This document shows positions 15,626 to 25,710 of a stretch of DNA of 42,077 nucleotides, piece by piece. Under the pieces are notes generated by a model, which saw only the letters and a program-made list of their open reading frames with translations, had not been told where the DNA came from and searched no databases. Origin of the DNA: Companilactobacillus kedongensis (lineage in GTDB: Bacteria; Bacillota; Bacilli; Lactobacillales; Lactobacillaceae). Positions within the stretch are counted from its first letter, which is position 1; every line of letters starts with the position of its first letter. The DNA is taken from positions 1-42,077 of the forward strand of contig NZ_RHOR01000018.1 of NCBI RefSeq assembly GCF_003946625.1, in the 5' to 3' direction. Position numbers and translations under genes: made by a program.

Positions 15626-17267
15626 TATGTTTCACCTCATCATCTAGCATAGAAATGAAGTCATTGAGATCATTTTGTATTTTTTCATCAGAAGAAGTGA
15701 GTTCTTTCATCATTGAAAGTAACTCCTTTTTATTTTCTTCAATTTTTTTATTATTTTCTTTTATTTCTTTTGTTATCTCTCCTAAATCAATTTCTGGTTC
15801 AGGTTCAAAAGTATCTACATATCTTGGTATATTCAAATTGAAATCATTCTCTTCAATTTGATCCATTGCTGCAACATGAGCGTATTTATCAACATCTTTT
15901 CGATCATTATATGTATCAACAATCTTGTTAATATCTTCATCACGAAGAAGATTTTGGTTCTTTCCTTTTTCAAAATCACTACTTGCATCAATAAATAGAA
16001 CATCTCTATTTATTTTATTTTTCTTCAATACCATAACAACAGTTGGAATACCCGTTGAATAGAACAGTCCTGCAGGTAGTCCAATAATTGCGTCAATTTG
16101 ATTTTTCTCCAATAAAGCACGGCGGATTTTTTCTTCCTTAGCACCACGGAATAAAACACCATGTGGCAAAACGATTGCCATTGTTCCTTTAGAACTTAGA
16201 TGATATAAGCCATGCAATAAGAATGAATAATCTGCCTTTGTCTTTGGAGCTAGGCCACCATAATCCTTAAAACGTGGATCCTTCATTTTATTATCATTAT
16301 TATCCCAGTGTGCTGAATAAGGAGGATTTGCGACAACCATATCAAAGCTTCTTGGATGATCAATACCTTGTGAGTCAATTCCATCAGGCCAATCGCTTTC
16401 CAATGTATCCGCATTACGTAAATCCATGTTCATGTATGAAACATCATGCATCATCAAATTCATACGAGCCAGGTTATATGTTGTTGTGTTTAGTTCTTGT
16501 CCATAATAAAATAGACGACGATTTTTAATTTGTTCCTGAACCGTTAACAATAATGAACCTGAACCACAGGCAAAGTCATAAACACTTGGCTTGGTTTCTT
16601 CTGGATCTAACCCTTGAACAACTAATTTAGCTAAAACTTCAGATACTTGGTGAGGCGTATAGAATTCTCCAGCCTTCTTACCTGAATTACCAGCAAATTG
16701 AGCAATTAGAAATTCATAAATATCACCTAAAATATCGTGACCATCATCATCTTTATACTGAACTTCATCAACTAAATTAACGATTTCTGTCAGCGCCTTA
16801 GCACGTGCAGCAGTCGTTTGACCTAAACGAGAATTACCAAGATTCATGTCAGCAAAGACACCGTGGAAATCTTGCTTAGCATTTGTATTCAAATCAACAT
16901 TGTGATTAAAGTCATCTAACATATCTTGAAAGTCTGATGGTGCAATGGAATTGTCATTTACTTTATCAACAATCGTTTGCCAAGTATATTGTGGAGCAAT
17001 TGCATAACCTAAAGAATCAGCAAGATCTTCAAGATAATCAGCTAAGTCATCCCCATTAGCTTGTTCTGCATATGCTTCATTAACACTTTGACCTCCAGCA
17101 ACATCTAACAAATCATTTTGGACCATTCTCTGTTCCTGATGTTCTGATAAATAACGATAAAACATAAATCCTAAAATATAGTTTCTATATTCGCTGGCAT
17201 CCATATTGCTACGAAGTCGATTGGCCATTTCCCATATTTGACTGGTAATTTCTTGTGCTTTACTCAT
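15618..17267 (-). CDS. hsdM: Type I restriction-modification methyltransferase HsdM
   Basis: A 549-aa N6-adenine methyltransferase subunit. The N-terminal helical domain (MSKAQEITSQIWEMANRLR...) comes first. The catalytic domain follows, with the S-adenosylmethionine site DFACGSGS (residues 231-238) and the catalytic NPPY (314-317). The C-terminal region (about 490-545) is a charged coiled coil that should contact HsdS. The length is usual. Second gene of the hsdR-hsdM-hsdS operon, 8 bp after hsdR and overlapping hsdS. Works with two copies per HsdS to protect host DNA. Confidence 0.94.
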   Translation of the reverse strand: MSKAQEITSQIWEMANRLRSNMDASEYRNYILGFMFYRYLSEHQEQRMVQNDLLDVAGGQSVNEAYAEQANGDDLADYLEDLADSLGYAIAPQYTWQTIVDKVNDNSIAPSDFQDMLDDFNHNVDLNTNAKQDFHGVFADMNLGNSRLGQTTAARAKALTEIVNLVDEVQYKDDDGHDILGDIYEFLIAQFAGNSGKKAGEFYTPHQVSEVLAKLVVQGLDPEETKPSVYDFACGSGSLLLTVQEQIKNRRLFYYGQELNTTTYNLARMNLMMHDVSYMNMDLRNADTLESDWPDGIDSQGIDHPRSFDMVVANPPYSAHWDNNDNKMKDPRFKDYGGLAPKTKADYSFLLHGLYHLSSKGTMAIVLPHGVLFRGAKEEKIRRALLEKNQIDAIIGLPAGLFYSTGIPTVVMVLKKNKINRDVLFIDASSDFEKGKNQNLLRDEDINKIVDTYNDRKDVDKYAHVAAMDQIEENDFNLNIPRYVDTFEPEPEIDLGEITKEIKENNKKIEENKKELLSMMKELTSSDEKIQNDLNDFISMLDDEVKHNG

Positions 17268-17275
17268 AATTTCTC

Positions 17276-20200
17276 CTAATATTTCTCAACAATTTGATCA
17301 GCAAATTTCTTAAAACTTCTTCTCAAATGTGTTCTATATTTAATTTTTGACAAATCTCTAACATGTTCGGCATCAGCATCATCTATATAAACAGTGGATC
17401 CTTCTTTAACAATTTGATCTAAAATACCATTTATATTCAAATCATCTGCAGATTTAACGTGGTTTTCAATAATTTTATTAATTGACTGTGAGGAATCAAT
17501 ATCTGCTAATCCCCAAGTCTTTTTATATTCAAAAATATCATTTCTTAAGCGCATATTATTTTGACCTGTAACCAAGTTCTTTATATCTTTTTGATTAACA
17601 GGATAATCATAGTCTTTAACATTTCCCTTTAGCACATCATCAGTAAATTGATTAATCTGTTCTGCGTATTTACGATCATCAACTTTATCGGAGATTGTCT
17701 TAATCTCCTCGGCAGTTTTATTAGCGGACTCCAAATCGTCCTCGTGATATTGATTCATCAAGTCTGCAATTAACTCTTCCAAATAATCGTAATTCACTTG
17801 AATTTCTTTGACATGTTCCATCTTCAAATCAATTTGAGATACATCAACATTGTGATAGATAGCCATTTTTTGTTTAACATCATTAGTTAAGGTAGTTGTT
17901 AATACTTCTTCTGTATCAACATCTATCCCTAATTCATCCAAAAGTTTTTCAGGCTTTTTATCATCATACTTGTCATCTTGCTTAATCATAGACATCAAGT
18001 GATTATATTGACGTAAACTAGAATACATTTCTTCCACTTTATTTTGACTATCGGGCGTTCTACTAAAGTCATCTGAATAATTTGCTAATTGATCAACAAC
18101 TTTCTTTAGGTCCTGTTTAATATCCTCATATGGTTTTTCAATTACATCATCAGTAATACCTGGAAGTTCAATCTGAATATTCGCTGAATCTCGATTTGCA
18201 TATGTAGCTAATGCTTTTTTCATAAGTACTTCTGTATGATGTGGCCAACGATAATTGACTATTCGTCCAAATGGCTTTGTTTGCATATCATAAACTCTAT
18301 TAGTTCTTGAGTATGCTTGAATCAAAGCTGCTCCTTGCAAGGTTCTATCAACATATAAAGTGTTCATTTGTGGTGCATTGAAACCTGTTAGCAACTGATC
18401 GACGACAATAACAATATCAAAATATTTACCATCGCTAATTGTTCTATTTAATCTTGAAACAACTTGAGCTGTATATTCTTTTACTTGAGTATCATCAAAA
18501 CTAGTTCCAAATTCTTCATTATAATCATTCATGACCTCACGTAAGGAATCATTATTTTTCAATTGTTTATCGCTATTTGAAGTATCCTGACTAAATGTTA
18601 TTCCAACTTTTAGTGGCTTATCTAATTCAGAATTTCTACGCTTAAATTCATGATAGTATTTCATAGCCATTGGTGTGGATGCTTTTCCACCACCAACATG
18701 CGTTGTAAATAAGGCATTATATTCACCATTACGTGACCGCTTATTCCAATTTTTAATAATATCATCTACAACTAACTCGACATGTTTAGGATTATCATCA
18801 TAAACCGATGGCTTAACCGTATCATCCATATCATCATCGGCCATATTATCAATTTTTGCTTGAACGTCTTCATCAGACATCTTTGGATAACGACTCTTAA
18901 AATATTCTGGTAAATATTGTTCACGTAGAACTGAATCAGATAATGTCGTTTCAAAATCAACCTTAAATCCGAGTACATTTCCATCAGCAATCGCATCACG
19001 AATTGTATACGCATGAATCAAATCACCAAAAACTTCACTCGTTGTTGGATGGACTTCAAAAACCGGTGTACCTGTATAACCTATCCAAGCAGATTTTCTA
19101 AATCCGCCCTTAATACGTTTCAACATATCACCAGAGGTAGAGCGATGAGCTTCATCAACAATGAAGACGATATTTTTATCAATTCGTTTAAAGTTTTTAT
19201 CACGGACCATTGCATCCATCTTTTGAGTAGAAGTAACTATAATTCCGTTACCATTCTTCTTTAACTTACGTTCCAGTACCCAACGATTTGATGTATCTGT
19301 TACTACACCACCATTACTATCATCTGTATTTTCTGGATCATAAGCTTTATATTCATCAACTGTTTGATTAGTTAAAGCAACACGATCAACTAAGAAAATA
19401 ACTTTATCCACATTAGGTAATCTTGATGCCAACCAAGCAGCTTTAAAGGAACTGATTGTTTTACCAGAACCTGTTGTATGCCATACATAGCCAGCACCCT
19501 GTTCATCAATTCCAAAAGTATGCTGACGTAACTTTCTAATTACTCTCTGAGTTGCATAAACCTGATATGGGCGCATAACTTTAATCATTTGGTGTCTAGG
19601 TGTTCCATCAAGAATCATATAATTAGTCGCCATTTGATGAGACATAGGAATAGATAGCATATTATTAGCGAATTCTTTCCAATCAAATACCGGTTTATTG
19701 TCATCCGCTCTTTGCCAACGAAAAGCAAAGTCAGTATTAAATTTGTCAGCAGTTGAATTTGCCATATATCGACTATCATGCGGAGTAATTGCTACCAATA
19801 TTTGAAGAGTTGAGAAAATATCAGAATATTGATTTTCTTCAATATACTGATGCATTTGATTTAATGCTTCTTTAGCATCATGACCATCCGCTTTTTCCTC
19901 AATTTGAATTATGGGTAATCCATTTATTAATAAAGTAGTATCAAAACGACGATTTTTACGACCAGGAATAATTGCTGGTCGTTCAATTTGATTTACGATT
20001 TGGTAAATGGTATCTCCAGCACCGATATTATCTTGATCAAAAATCTTCAAATAAACATGCTGTCCATCGTCACGATCAATTTCTACTTGGGAGATTCCAT
20101 TCATACCATATAAAAATTGACCAGCTTGATACGGAGTTTCAAGTTGTCCAATAATCATTTGAATCTGCTTAAATTCTGCATCAGAAAGAGGCTTATCTAA

Positions 20201-20362
20201 TCTATCTTGATTGTGTTGTTCAACAATACTTTTAAAGTTTCCCCATAAATCATCAGTCGTTTTAATTTGGTCATTATAGTCCCACTGCTTTGTTCCACCC
20301 AAATTAACTAAATAGTCTATTAATTTATTTTCAAATTGTAATTCGTTGACTTCTACACTCAT
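17276..20362 (-). CDS. hsdR: Type I restriction enzyme subunit HsdR
   Basis: A 1028-aa motor and nuclease subunit. The N-terminal nuclease core has Asp141 (RRFDTTLL) and Glu155-x-Lys157 (IIQIEEK). The ATP-driven translocase part has Walker A TTGSGKT (296-302), DEAH (403-406), GYTGTP and the motif VI region QAYSRTNRVY. The C-terminal helical domain (about 780-1028) should bind the methylase complex. All catalytic residues are present, so restriction should be active. First gene of the operon, start ATG 20362 behind GAGGGATATATC. It cuts unmodified DNA remote from the site set by HsdS. Confidence 0.94.
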   Translation of the reverse strand: MSVEVNELQFENKLIDYLVNLGGTKQWDYNDQIKTTDDLWGNFKSIVEQHNQDRLDKPLSDAEFKQIQMIIGQLETPYQAGQFLYGMNGISQVEIDRDDGQHVYLKIFDQDNIGAGDTIYQIVNQIERPAIIPGRKNRRFDTTLLINGLPIIQIEEKADGHDAKEALNQMHQYIEENQYSDIFSTLQILVAITPHDSRYMANSTADKFNTDFAFRWQRADDNKPVFDWKEFANNMLSIPMSHQMATNYMILDGTPRHQMIKVMRPYQVYATQRVIRKLRQHTFGIDEQGAGYVWHTTGSGKTISSFKAAWLASRLPNVDKVIFLVDRVALTNQTVDEYKAYDPENTDDSNGGVVTDTSNRWVLERKLKKNGNGIIVTSTQKMDAMVRDKNFKRIDKNIVFIVDEAHRSTSGDMLKRIKGGFRKSAWIGYTGTPVFEVHPTTSEVFGDLIHAYTIRDAIADGNVLGFKVDFETTLSDSVLREQYLPEYFKSRYPKMSDEDVQAKIDNMADDDMDDTVKPSVYDDNPKHVELVVDDIIKNWNKRSRNGEYNALFTTHVGGGKASTPMAMKYYHEFKRRNSELDKPLKVGITFSQDTSNSDKQLKNNDSLREVMNDYNEEFGTSFDDTQVKEYTAQVVSRLNRTISDGKYFDIVIVVDQLLTGFNAPQMNTLYVDRTLQGAALIQAYSRTNRVYDMQTKPFGRIVNYRWPHHTEVLMKKALATYANRDSANIQIELPGITDDVIEKPYEDIKQDLKKVVDQLANYSDDFSRTPDSQNKVEEMYSSLRQYNHLMSMIKQDDKYDDKKPEKLLDELGIDVDTEEVLTTTLTNDVKQKMAIYHNVDVSQIDLKMEHVKEIQVNYDYLEELIADLMNQYHEDDLESANKTAEEIKTISDKVDDRKYAEQINQFTDDVLKGNVKDYDYPVNQKDIKNLVTGQNNMRLRNDIFEYKKTWGLADIDSSQSINKIIENHVKSADDLNINGILDQIVKEGSTVYIDDADAEHVRDLSKIKYRTHLRRSFKKFADQIVEKY

Positions 20363-20446
20363 GATATATCCCTCATAAATTCCCTAAATTAAATAAAATT
20401 CACATTTTACATAACATTTACCTAAAATTAACCAACTTGATTATAT

Positions 20447-20478
20447 CAAAAAAGACGACCCTCTTTCGAAGATGTCGT
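20447..20478 (-). terminator. Minus-strand terminator upstream of hsdR
   Basis: On the minus strand GACGAC and GTCGTC form a stem around a loop that can pair further (CTT/AAG), followed by TTTTTT. It lies about 85 bp ahead of hsdR and would stop transcripts coming from the repeat C side. Confidence 0.6.
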
Positions 20479-20555
20479 CACTTATCTAAAGTATCAATAA
20501 TAATAGGAAGAAAAATATTATTTTAAATTTTGGCTTTGATCTAGAAATATATCCA

Positions 20556-20730
20556 GCCGAAGGCGTAGAAGATATCCATAAGCAGTGACAATGGCGTTAG
20601 GACAGCGATTTTCTGTCCTTACACCATGAATGATTTCGAGATTTGCAAAGCAAAACTCAAAATCGAGATCCCAGACCAAGGCTGGGATCGGTTCCACAGC
20701 GATGGACATCCTCTACACCGTAGGCGACAG
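20556..20730 (+). repeat. Structured intergenic repeat, copy C
   Basis: Intact copy. Outer arms GTAGAAGATATCCAT (20565-20579) and ATGGACATCCTCTAC (20702-20716) pair fully with G-T pairs. Hairpin 1 is ATGG...CCAT with inner AGGACAG/CTGTCCT. Hairpin 2 is a TTTGC/GCAAA-type stem within GATTT...AAATC. Hairpin 3 is GATCCCAG/CTGGGATC with the ACCAAGG loop. It ends GTAGGCGACAG. It lies between the hsdR promoter side and the SDR gene's terminator; no gene is seen in 20363-20754. Confidence 0.8.
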
Positions 20731-20754
20731 TTTTTATTACTATTTAGAGTAAAA

Positions 20755-20789
20755 AAAGAGACCAGATTATAAAAAATCGAGTCTCTTTT
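20755..20789 (-). terminator. Terminator of the SDR gene
   Basis: On the minus strand AAAAGAGAC and GTCTCTTTT pair and are followed by more T. Confidence 0.75.
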
Positions 20790-20807
20790 ACTACCTATAT
20801 ATAATTA

Positions 20808-21446
20808 TTAATACCAAGCAGGTTTGTCACCGTCAGTATTAGGTTTGTTAACACCTAGTGATTCTCTAACATGCTTGTCAGGTGCTTGAGTAAGATCAAC
20901 AACCAATTGTGCGATTGACTTTCTTGAAACCTCAGTACCCTTAAATGTTTCACCCTTTTGAGTGAGTTCAAAATCAACTTCGTCTTTGTCTGTTAACCAA
21001 GCTGGACGAATGATCGTATAGTCAAGATCTGAATCTTCCAGTACTTTAGCTGCTGCAGCATATGTTGTAATGTAATTTCCAAGTGTACTATTATTCCACT
21101 CACCAAACTTACCAGGAACTTCGTCATAAATACCCAAAGTTGAAATCCAAATCAAACGTTTCTTGCCTGCAGCGTGCATTGCTTCAACGACTGCTTTGGC
21201 TTGATCCTCAATATTGCCACCCGCTAAGTTAGCATAAACGACATCGACATCTTTCATTGAATCTTCCAGTGTTTTGACATCAGTAACATCCCCGCCAATT
21301 ATTTCAACTAAATCATTCTTAATATCGCGTAAACGTTCTGGTCTTCTAAGATACAATTTTAAGCTGTTACCAGTTGAATCCAAGAAAATATCCTCTGCCA
21401 AACATGCAATCTTTCCATTTGCTCCCAAAATCAATACTTTAGCCAT
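20808..21446 (-). CDS. NAD(P)-binding SDR/NmrA-like oxidoreductase
   Basis: A 212-aa single-domain Rossmann protein of the atypical short-chain dehydrogenase group. Seen: the nucleotide motif LILGANGKIA at residues 5-14, DVVYANLAGGN, KRLIWISTLGIYDE, and YTIIRPAWLTD near residue 165. I take ATG 21446 as start because AGGAGGAATATT precedes it; a longer open frame upstream lacks a ribosome site. Members act on flavins, quinones or sugar-nucleotides; the substrate here is unknown. It is a single-gene unit. Confidence 0.8.
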   Translation of the reverse strand: MAKVLILGANGKIACLAEDIFLDSTGNSLKLYLRRPERLRDIKNDLVEIIGGDVTDVKTLEDSMKDVDVVYANLAGGNIEDQAKAVVEAMHAAGKKRLIWISTLGIYDEVPGKFGEWNNSTLGNYITTYAAAAKVLEDSDLDYTIIRPAWLTDKDEVDFELTQKGETFKGTEVSRKSIAQLVVDLTQAPDKHVRESLGVNKPNTDGDKPAWY

Positions 21447-21589
21447 AATATTCCTCCTATATTCCTGTTCATACCTAATATAGTTGAGGTTGGCCTTTAA
21501 TACAAAAAATGTTTCTCGCAAAATTAGTGATAGACATAAAATTGACAATAATATGTTTATTTTTTAATACATATAATTATTTGTCCCCA

Positions 21590-22519
21590 CTACTTGGTAA
21601 TATCCTTCAAAACGTTGTCAATCATTTCTGTATAGGCAATTGGGCCTTTATATTGCCAGCTAGAATCATCACCGTACTGGAATAATTTATCATTTTTTAC
21701 AGCTGAAATATTTTGCCAAATAGGATCTTTAAACATTGAAGCATCTTTGTCGCTATTAACTAAGAAAATATAATCTGCGTCCAATTTAGCTAATTTTTCC
21801 AATGAAACAGCTGACCAATCAGCAGTAGCTTTTTTAGAAACTTGTTTGACTAAGTCTGGTTCTTTCAATTTCAAATCACCATATAATAATGACCCACTGG
21901 CCGATTTGTCACTAACGATAAAAGCCGAGTTATTCGTTACCCAGAGTACCGCAACAGACTTGTTCGGTGCTGACTCTTCTAGTTCTGAACGTGCCGATTT
22001 GACTTTCTTATCGTACTTCTTCAAAACCTTCTTAGCTTTATCAGTCTTATTTACTGCTTTGGCTACATCTAAGAATTGTGCTCGCCAACTGACATCATTC
22101 CCATTTTTAACAACATATGTTGGCGCAATTTTCTTATACTGATTGTATTTGCCATTAGCGACAGCACTATCTGTTCCCATCAAGATAAGATCTGGTTTGG
22201 CCTTAGTCACGGACTCATATGGTAGAGAATAGTCGATCAAAGGAACTTTCTTCAGATCTTTGTTCAAATATTCTTGAGTTCCGGAGCCATTTTTAACTGA
22301 CCATTGAACAACTGGCTTAACACCAACAGCTACTAAATAATCTTCCAAATAACTTCCTACAACGCGCTTTGGATGCGCGGGTATACTAACTTTATGATCC
22401 ATGGAATCGGTCAAAGTTCTAGTTGAACTTTCTTTTGAACTATTGCCACAAGCCGTTAAAAACACCGCCAGTAGTAGTGTCAAATATACCGATACTCTAA
22501 CAAATTTACTTTTCTTCAA
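21590..22519 (-). CDS. Iron-siderophore ABC transporter, substrate-binding lipoprotein
   Basis: A 309-aa FecB/FhuD-like periplasmic-binding-type lipoprotein. The signal peptide ends in the lipobox LTAC, followed by GNSSKESS. Conserved family parts follow: HPKRVVGSYLEDYLVAVGVKPV, KPDLILMGTDS and the C-terminal IWQNISAVKNDKLFQY. I use TTG 22519 as start because GGGGGAAGG precedes it; an open frame runs upstream without a ribosome site. Divergently transcribed from the ATPase and permease genes. Captures ferric siderophore (ferrichrome or citrate type not resolved) outside the membrane. Confidence 0.85.
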   Translation of the reverse strand: MKKSKFVRVSVYLTLLLAVFLTACGNSSKESSTRTLTDSMDHKVSIPAHPKRVVGSYLEDYLVAVGVKPVVQWSVKNGSGTQEYLNKDLKKVPLIDYSLPYESVTKAKPDLILMGTDSAVANGKYNQYKKIAPTYVVKNGNDVSWRAQFLDVAKAVNKTDKAKKVLKKYDKKVKSARSELEESAPNKSVAVLWVTNNSAFIVSDKSASGSLLYGDLKLKEPDLVKQVSKKATADWSAVSLEKLAKLDADYIFLVNSDKDASMFKDPIWQNISAVKNDKLFQYGDDSSWQYKGPIAYTEMIDNVLKDITK

Positions 22520-22544
22520 AATTACCTTCCCCCAATTCCAAAAT

Positions 22545-22557
22545 ATAATTAGATTAT
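22545..22557. promoter_or_regulatory. Possible iron-repressor (Fur-type) dyad
   Basis: ATAAT-TAG-ATTAT is an inverted repeat between the divergent binding-protein and ATPase genes. It resembles part of a Fur box but is short and AT-rich, so the call is tentative. Confidence 0.3.
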
Positions 22558-22654
22558 CTGTGAAAAGGTTATCAAATGTCAATGCAATGAGTTAAAATAT
22601 ATAACAATTAGACGTTTAATTTATTCCATACGTATGTAAAAAGGAGCGAAATCC

Positions 22655-23446
22655 ATGGATATTATTGAGACCAAAGATGTCTGCGTCAGTTATGAGAAAA
22701 AATTAACCATTCATGACCTATCAATTAAAATCCCTAAAGGACAGATCACAACTTTGATCGGACCAAATGGTTGCGGTAAATCCACTTTGATTCGGACCAT
22801 CGCCCATCTGCTCAAGCCTTCTAAAGGGACAGTTTTTTTAGATAGCCAAAATATTGCCCAAAAAAAGATCAGTGATATTGCTAAAGAAATGGCGGTACTT
22901 CCTCAAACTAACAACTTAGCCAATGATTTGACCGTTCAGGAACTCGTAACTTTTGGTCGCATTCCTTATCGTAAGAGATTTGCCTCTATGTCAAAAATGG
23001 ATCACGAAAAAATTGACTGGGCCTTAGAAAAAGCTTCCTTACAAGATCTTCGAGATAGACGTCTCAGCACTCTTTCTGGTGGTCAAAGGCAACGTGCTTG
23101 GATCGCCATGGCAATTGCCCAAGATACCGACACGATCATCCTTGACGAACCGACAACTTATCTCGATTTAACTCATCAACTTGACGTAATGCTTCTTATT
23201 AAAGAGTTGAACGAAAAAGAGCATCGAACTATTATCATGGCTCTACACGATTTAAACCATGCGGCCAGATTTTCTGATCAGCTGATTGCCATCAAAAAAG
23301 GGCAATTACAAGTCAGCGGACCCGTTCAAAAAGTTATCACTCAACAAAATCTCAGAAATATCTTCGATATCGACGCCAAAATTATTGAAGACAACTCTAG
23401 ACCCATGATTTTAACTTATGACCGTTGGCGAGGTGAGACAGTTTGA
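22655..23446 (+). CDS. Iron-siderophore ABC transporter ATPase
   Basis: A 263-aa FecE/FhuC-type ABC ATPase. Walker A is GPNGCGKST, the Q-loop is near PQTNN, the signature is LSGGQRQR, Walker B is TIILDEPTT, and the switch histidine is in MALHDLNHA. Cytoplasmic, energising uptake by the two permeases that follow. ATG 22655 behind AGGAG. The stop overlaps the TTG start of the first permease. Confidence 0.9.
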   Translation: MDIIETKDVCVSYEKKLTIHDLSIKIPKGQITTLIGPNGCGKSTLIRTIAHLLKPSKGTVFLDSQNIAQKKISDIAKEMAVLPQTNNLANDLTVQELVTFGRIPYRKRFASMSKMDHEKIDWALEKASLQDLRDRRLSTLSGGQRQRAWIAMAIAQDTDTIILDEPTTYLDLTHQLDVMLLIKELNEKEHRTIIMALHDLNHAARFSDQLIAIKKGQLQVSGPVQKVITQQNLRNIFDIDAKIIEDNSRPMILTYDRWRGETV

Positions 23447-24441
23447 ACCAGCGATTAAAGTTTTCCATTCATCTAATTATCAGTCTTTTACTACTTACAG
23501 TCTTAATCATTTTAAGTATCCGTTTTGGCGCCAACAAAAATGGATCTTCAACTGTATTTAATGCTATTTTTCATTTCCAAAAAAATAATATCGATCAACA
23601 AATAGTCAGAAATATTCGTATTCCTCGGGTTATCGGTGCAATCTTAATTGGTGCTGCATTAGCCGGAAGTGGTGCCTTGATGCAAAGTATCACCAAAAAT
23701 CCAATGGCCGATTCAGGAATTTTAGGTATTAATTCTGGAGCTGCCTTAATGCTGACTATTAGTTTTGCTTTTTTCCCACATCTTTCTACTCAAGGAACAA
23801 CTATCTTCTCAGTTTTTGGAGCGGCTTTCACATCTGTACTAGTTTTTATTATCAGCTCGTTAAAAAAATCACAAACGAGTCCTACAATTTTAGTTCTAGC
23901 TGGTATGGCAATCAGTGCCTTTTTTACTGCTATTAGCGAAGGACTGGCACTCTTGTTGCACCTCAAACAGGATTTAGCTTTTTGGCATTTTGGCGGTGTT
24001 TCAGCTGTCAGTTGGACGCAGTTAAAAAATCTTGGTCCTTGGATAGCAATTGGAATAGTTATTCTATTATTTCTAGCCCCTAGTTTGAACCTATTACATT
24101 TGAGTGATGACTCCATCAAAAGTTTAGGTCGAAATATCAATGTTATCAGGATACTAGCGCTAGTATGTGTGGTTATTCTATCTGGGATCTCGGTCTCATT
24201 AGTTGGTACTGTAGCTTTTGTTGGTTTGATCATTCCCCACATTGCTAAATTCTTAATTGGGACCGATTATCGACAGATCATCCCTTTAACATTGATCTTA
24301 GGAGCTGATTTAACTGTTTGTGCGGACCTCATTGCTCGAACGATCAATCCACCTAATGAAACACCATTTGGCTTAATAATTTCTTTAGTCGGTGTTCCAT
24401 TCTTCATTTACCTAGCTAGAAAGGACGGTAATAACGCATGA
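23443..24441 (+). CDS. FecCD-type iron-siderophore permease 1
   Basis: A 332-aa membrane protein of the BtuC/FecCD group with about 10 membrane segments. Seen: RIPRVIGAILIGAALAGSGALMQSITKNPMADSGILGINSGA, the family hallmark, and a C-terminal GTVAFVGLIIPHIAKFLIG coupling region. It starts at TTG 23443, overlapping the ATPase stop, behind GAGGTGAG. It should form a heterodimer with permease 2, whose start overlaps its stop (ATGA). Confidence 0.9.
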   Translation: MNQRLKFSIHLIISLLLLTVLIILSIRFGANKNGSSTVFNAIFHFQKNNIDQQIVRNIRIPRVIGAILIGAALAGSGALMQSITKNPMADSGILGINSGAALMLTISFAFFPHLSTQGTTIFSVFGAAFTSVLVFIISSLKKSQTSPTILVLAGMAISAFFTAISEGLALLLHLKQDLAFWHFGGVSAVSWTQLKNLGPWIAIGIVILLFLAPSLNLLHLSDDSIKSLGRNINVIRILALVCVVILSGISVSLVGTVAFVGLIIPHIAKFLIGTDYRQIIPLTLILGADLTVCADLIARTINPPNETPFGLIISLVGVPFFIYLARKDGNNA

Positions 24442-25436
24442 GAAAAAGCTTAAAACTGTCCTACTGGCTGATAATTTTGATTGTTTTAATGATCATATTA
24501 ATGATTGTCAATCTCAATACTGGTGAAATGAATGTTTCTTATAATGATATTTTTAATTTAATCATTGGTCGCGGTACCTATACTCAATCTATGGTTGTTT
24601 TTGATTTTCGTATGCCTAGGATCATGATCACTTTACTGGTAGGATTTTCGTTGGCCATCGCTGGTAGTGTTATTCAAACTACTACTCAAAATCCGATGGC
24701 TGATACCAGTTTTCTAGGTATCAATTCTGGCGCTGGTATTGCCGTAATGCTGTTTATTGCACTAGTCAAAAATCAAGACGCGCATATGTTTTTGTTACCA
24801 ATATTGGCTTTAGTTGGAGCATTAGTAAGCACCTTTTTAGTTTTCCTATTCGCGTTTAAAAAAAAGGATGGGATAACTCCTAATCGCCTACTACTTACTG
24901 GTGTAGCGTTATCTGGTTGTTTTTCATCGATCATGGTCTTGTTGACCTTAAAAATGTCACCGGAAAACTATCAGTTCGTTATGAACTGGCTGACCGGAAG
25001 TATTTGGGGTACAAGTTGGGAATTCATTTTGATTGCCTTACCGTGGTTAATAATCTGTACGGTTTTAATCTTCAGTAAATTAACCATTTTAGATTCTTTT
25101 AATCTCGGTGATGACGCTGCTCAATCATTAGGCATTTCTCTAAAAAAAGAGCGGATCATTTTGATAAGTTTAGCCGTCATCTTAGCTGGTGTCAGTGTTT
25201 CTATCAGTGGTGGAATAGGTTTTATCGGTCTAATAACGCCGAACCTAGCTAGACGTGTTATTGGTTTCAAACACAGCCATCAACTGGTATTGTCAGGAAT
25301 CTTGGGCAGTTTCTTATTATTAGCAGCTGACACTTTAGGGCAACTTATCAGTGCCTCATCCGAAATTCCCGTCGGTATTATAGTGGCCTTGATCGGCGCT
25401 CCATACTTCGTATATATCCTCACAAGATCTAATTAA
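24438..25436 (+). CDS. FecCD-type iron-siderophore permease 2
   Basis: A 332-aa second permease of the same family: FRMPRIMITLLVGFSLAIAGSVIQTTTQNPMADTSFLGINSGAG near residue 55 and GGIGFIGLITPNLARRVIG near residue 270. About 10 membrane segments. ATG 24438 overlaps the previous stop. It completes the importer (binding protein, ATPase, two permeases). No clear terminator follows; 25437-25710 holds only AT-rich sequence and one weak hairpin TTCAGC/GCTGAA at 25665-25686. Confidence 0.9.
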   Translation: MRKSLKLSYWLIILIVLMIILMIVNLNTGEMNVSYNDIFNLIIGRGTYTQSMVVFDFRMPRIMITLLVGFSLAIAGSVIQTTTQNPMADTSFLGINSGAGIAVMLFIALVKNQDAHMFLLPILALVGALVSTFLVFLFAFKKKDGITPNRLLLTGVALSGCFSSIMVLLTLKMSPENYQFVMNWLTGSIWGTSWEFILIALPWLIICTVLIFSKLTILDSFNLGDDAAQSLGISLKKERIILISLAVILAGVSVSISGGIGFIGLITPNLARRVIGFKHSHQLVLSGILGSFLLLAADTLGQLISASSEIPVGIIVALIGAPYFVYILTRSN

Positions 25437-25710
25437 GAGCTGTTTTCAGAAAAAATGAAAGCAATTCTTATTTTTTTGGCTCTAGATTAGGTTTCTTATA
25501 TGGCAAGTTATCTGCTTATTGAAAATAGGAATTAGTTAAATCTTATCGAATCCAGTAATGACAAGGAAATTGGTATACTATTGTTTTCATAAATAAAGTT
25601 TGTGAAATTACTATCCATCAACCAACAAATATATTTATAATTACAACCCTTGTCGCCCAGTATATTCAGCCTTAAATCAAGCTGAAAACAAAGTATTATT
25701 AATTTTCATA

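Noticed and set aside
20447-20478. Hairpin upstream of hsdR as a regulatory attenuator
   Set aside because: It has a T-run and reads as a normal terminator; its relation to the hsdR transcription start is unknown, so no attenuation claim is made.
25437-25710. Terminator after the iron permease operon
   Set aside because: T-rich stretches are present but no convincing GC-containing stem adjoins them; only a weak 6-bp hairpin is seen at 25665-25686.
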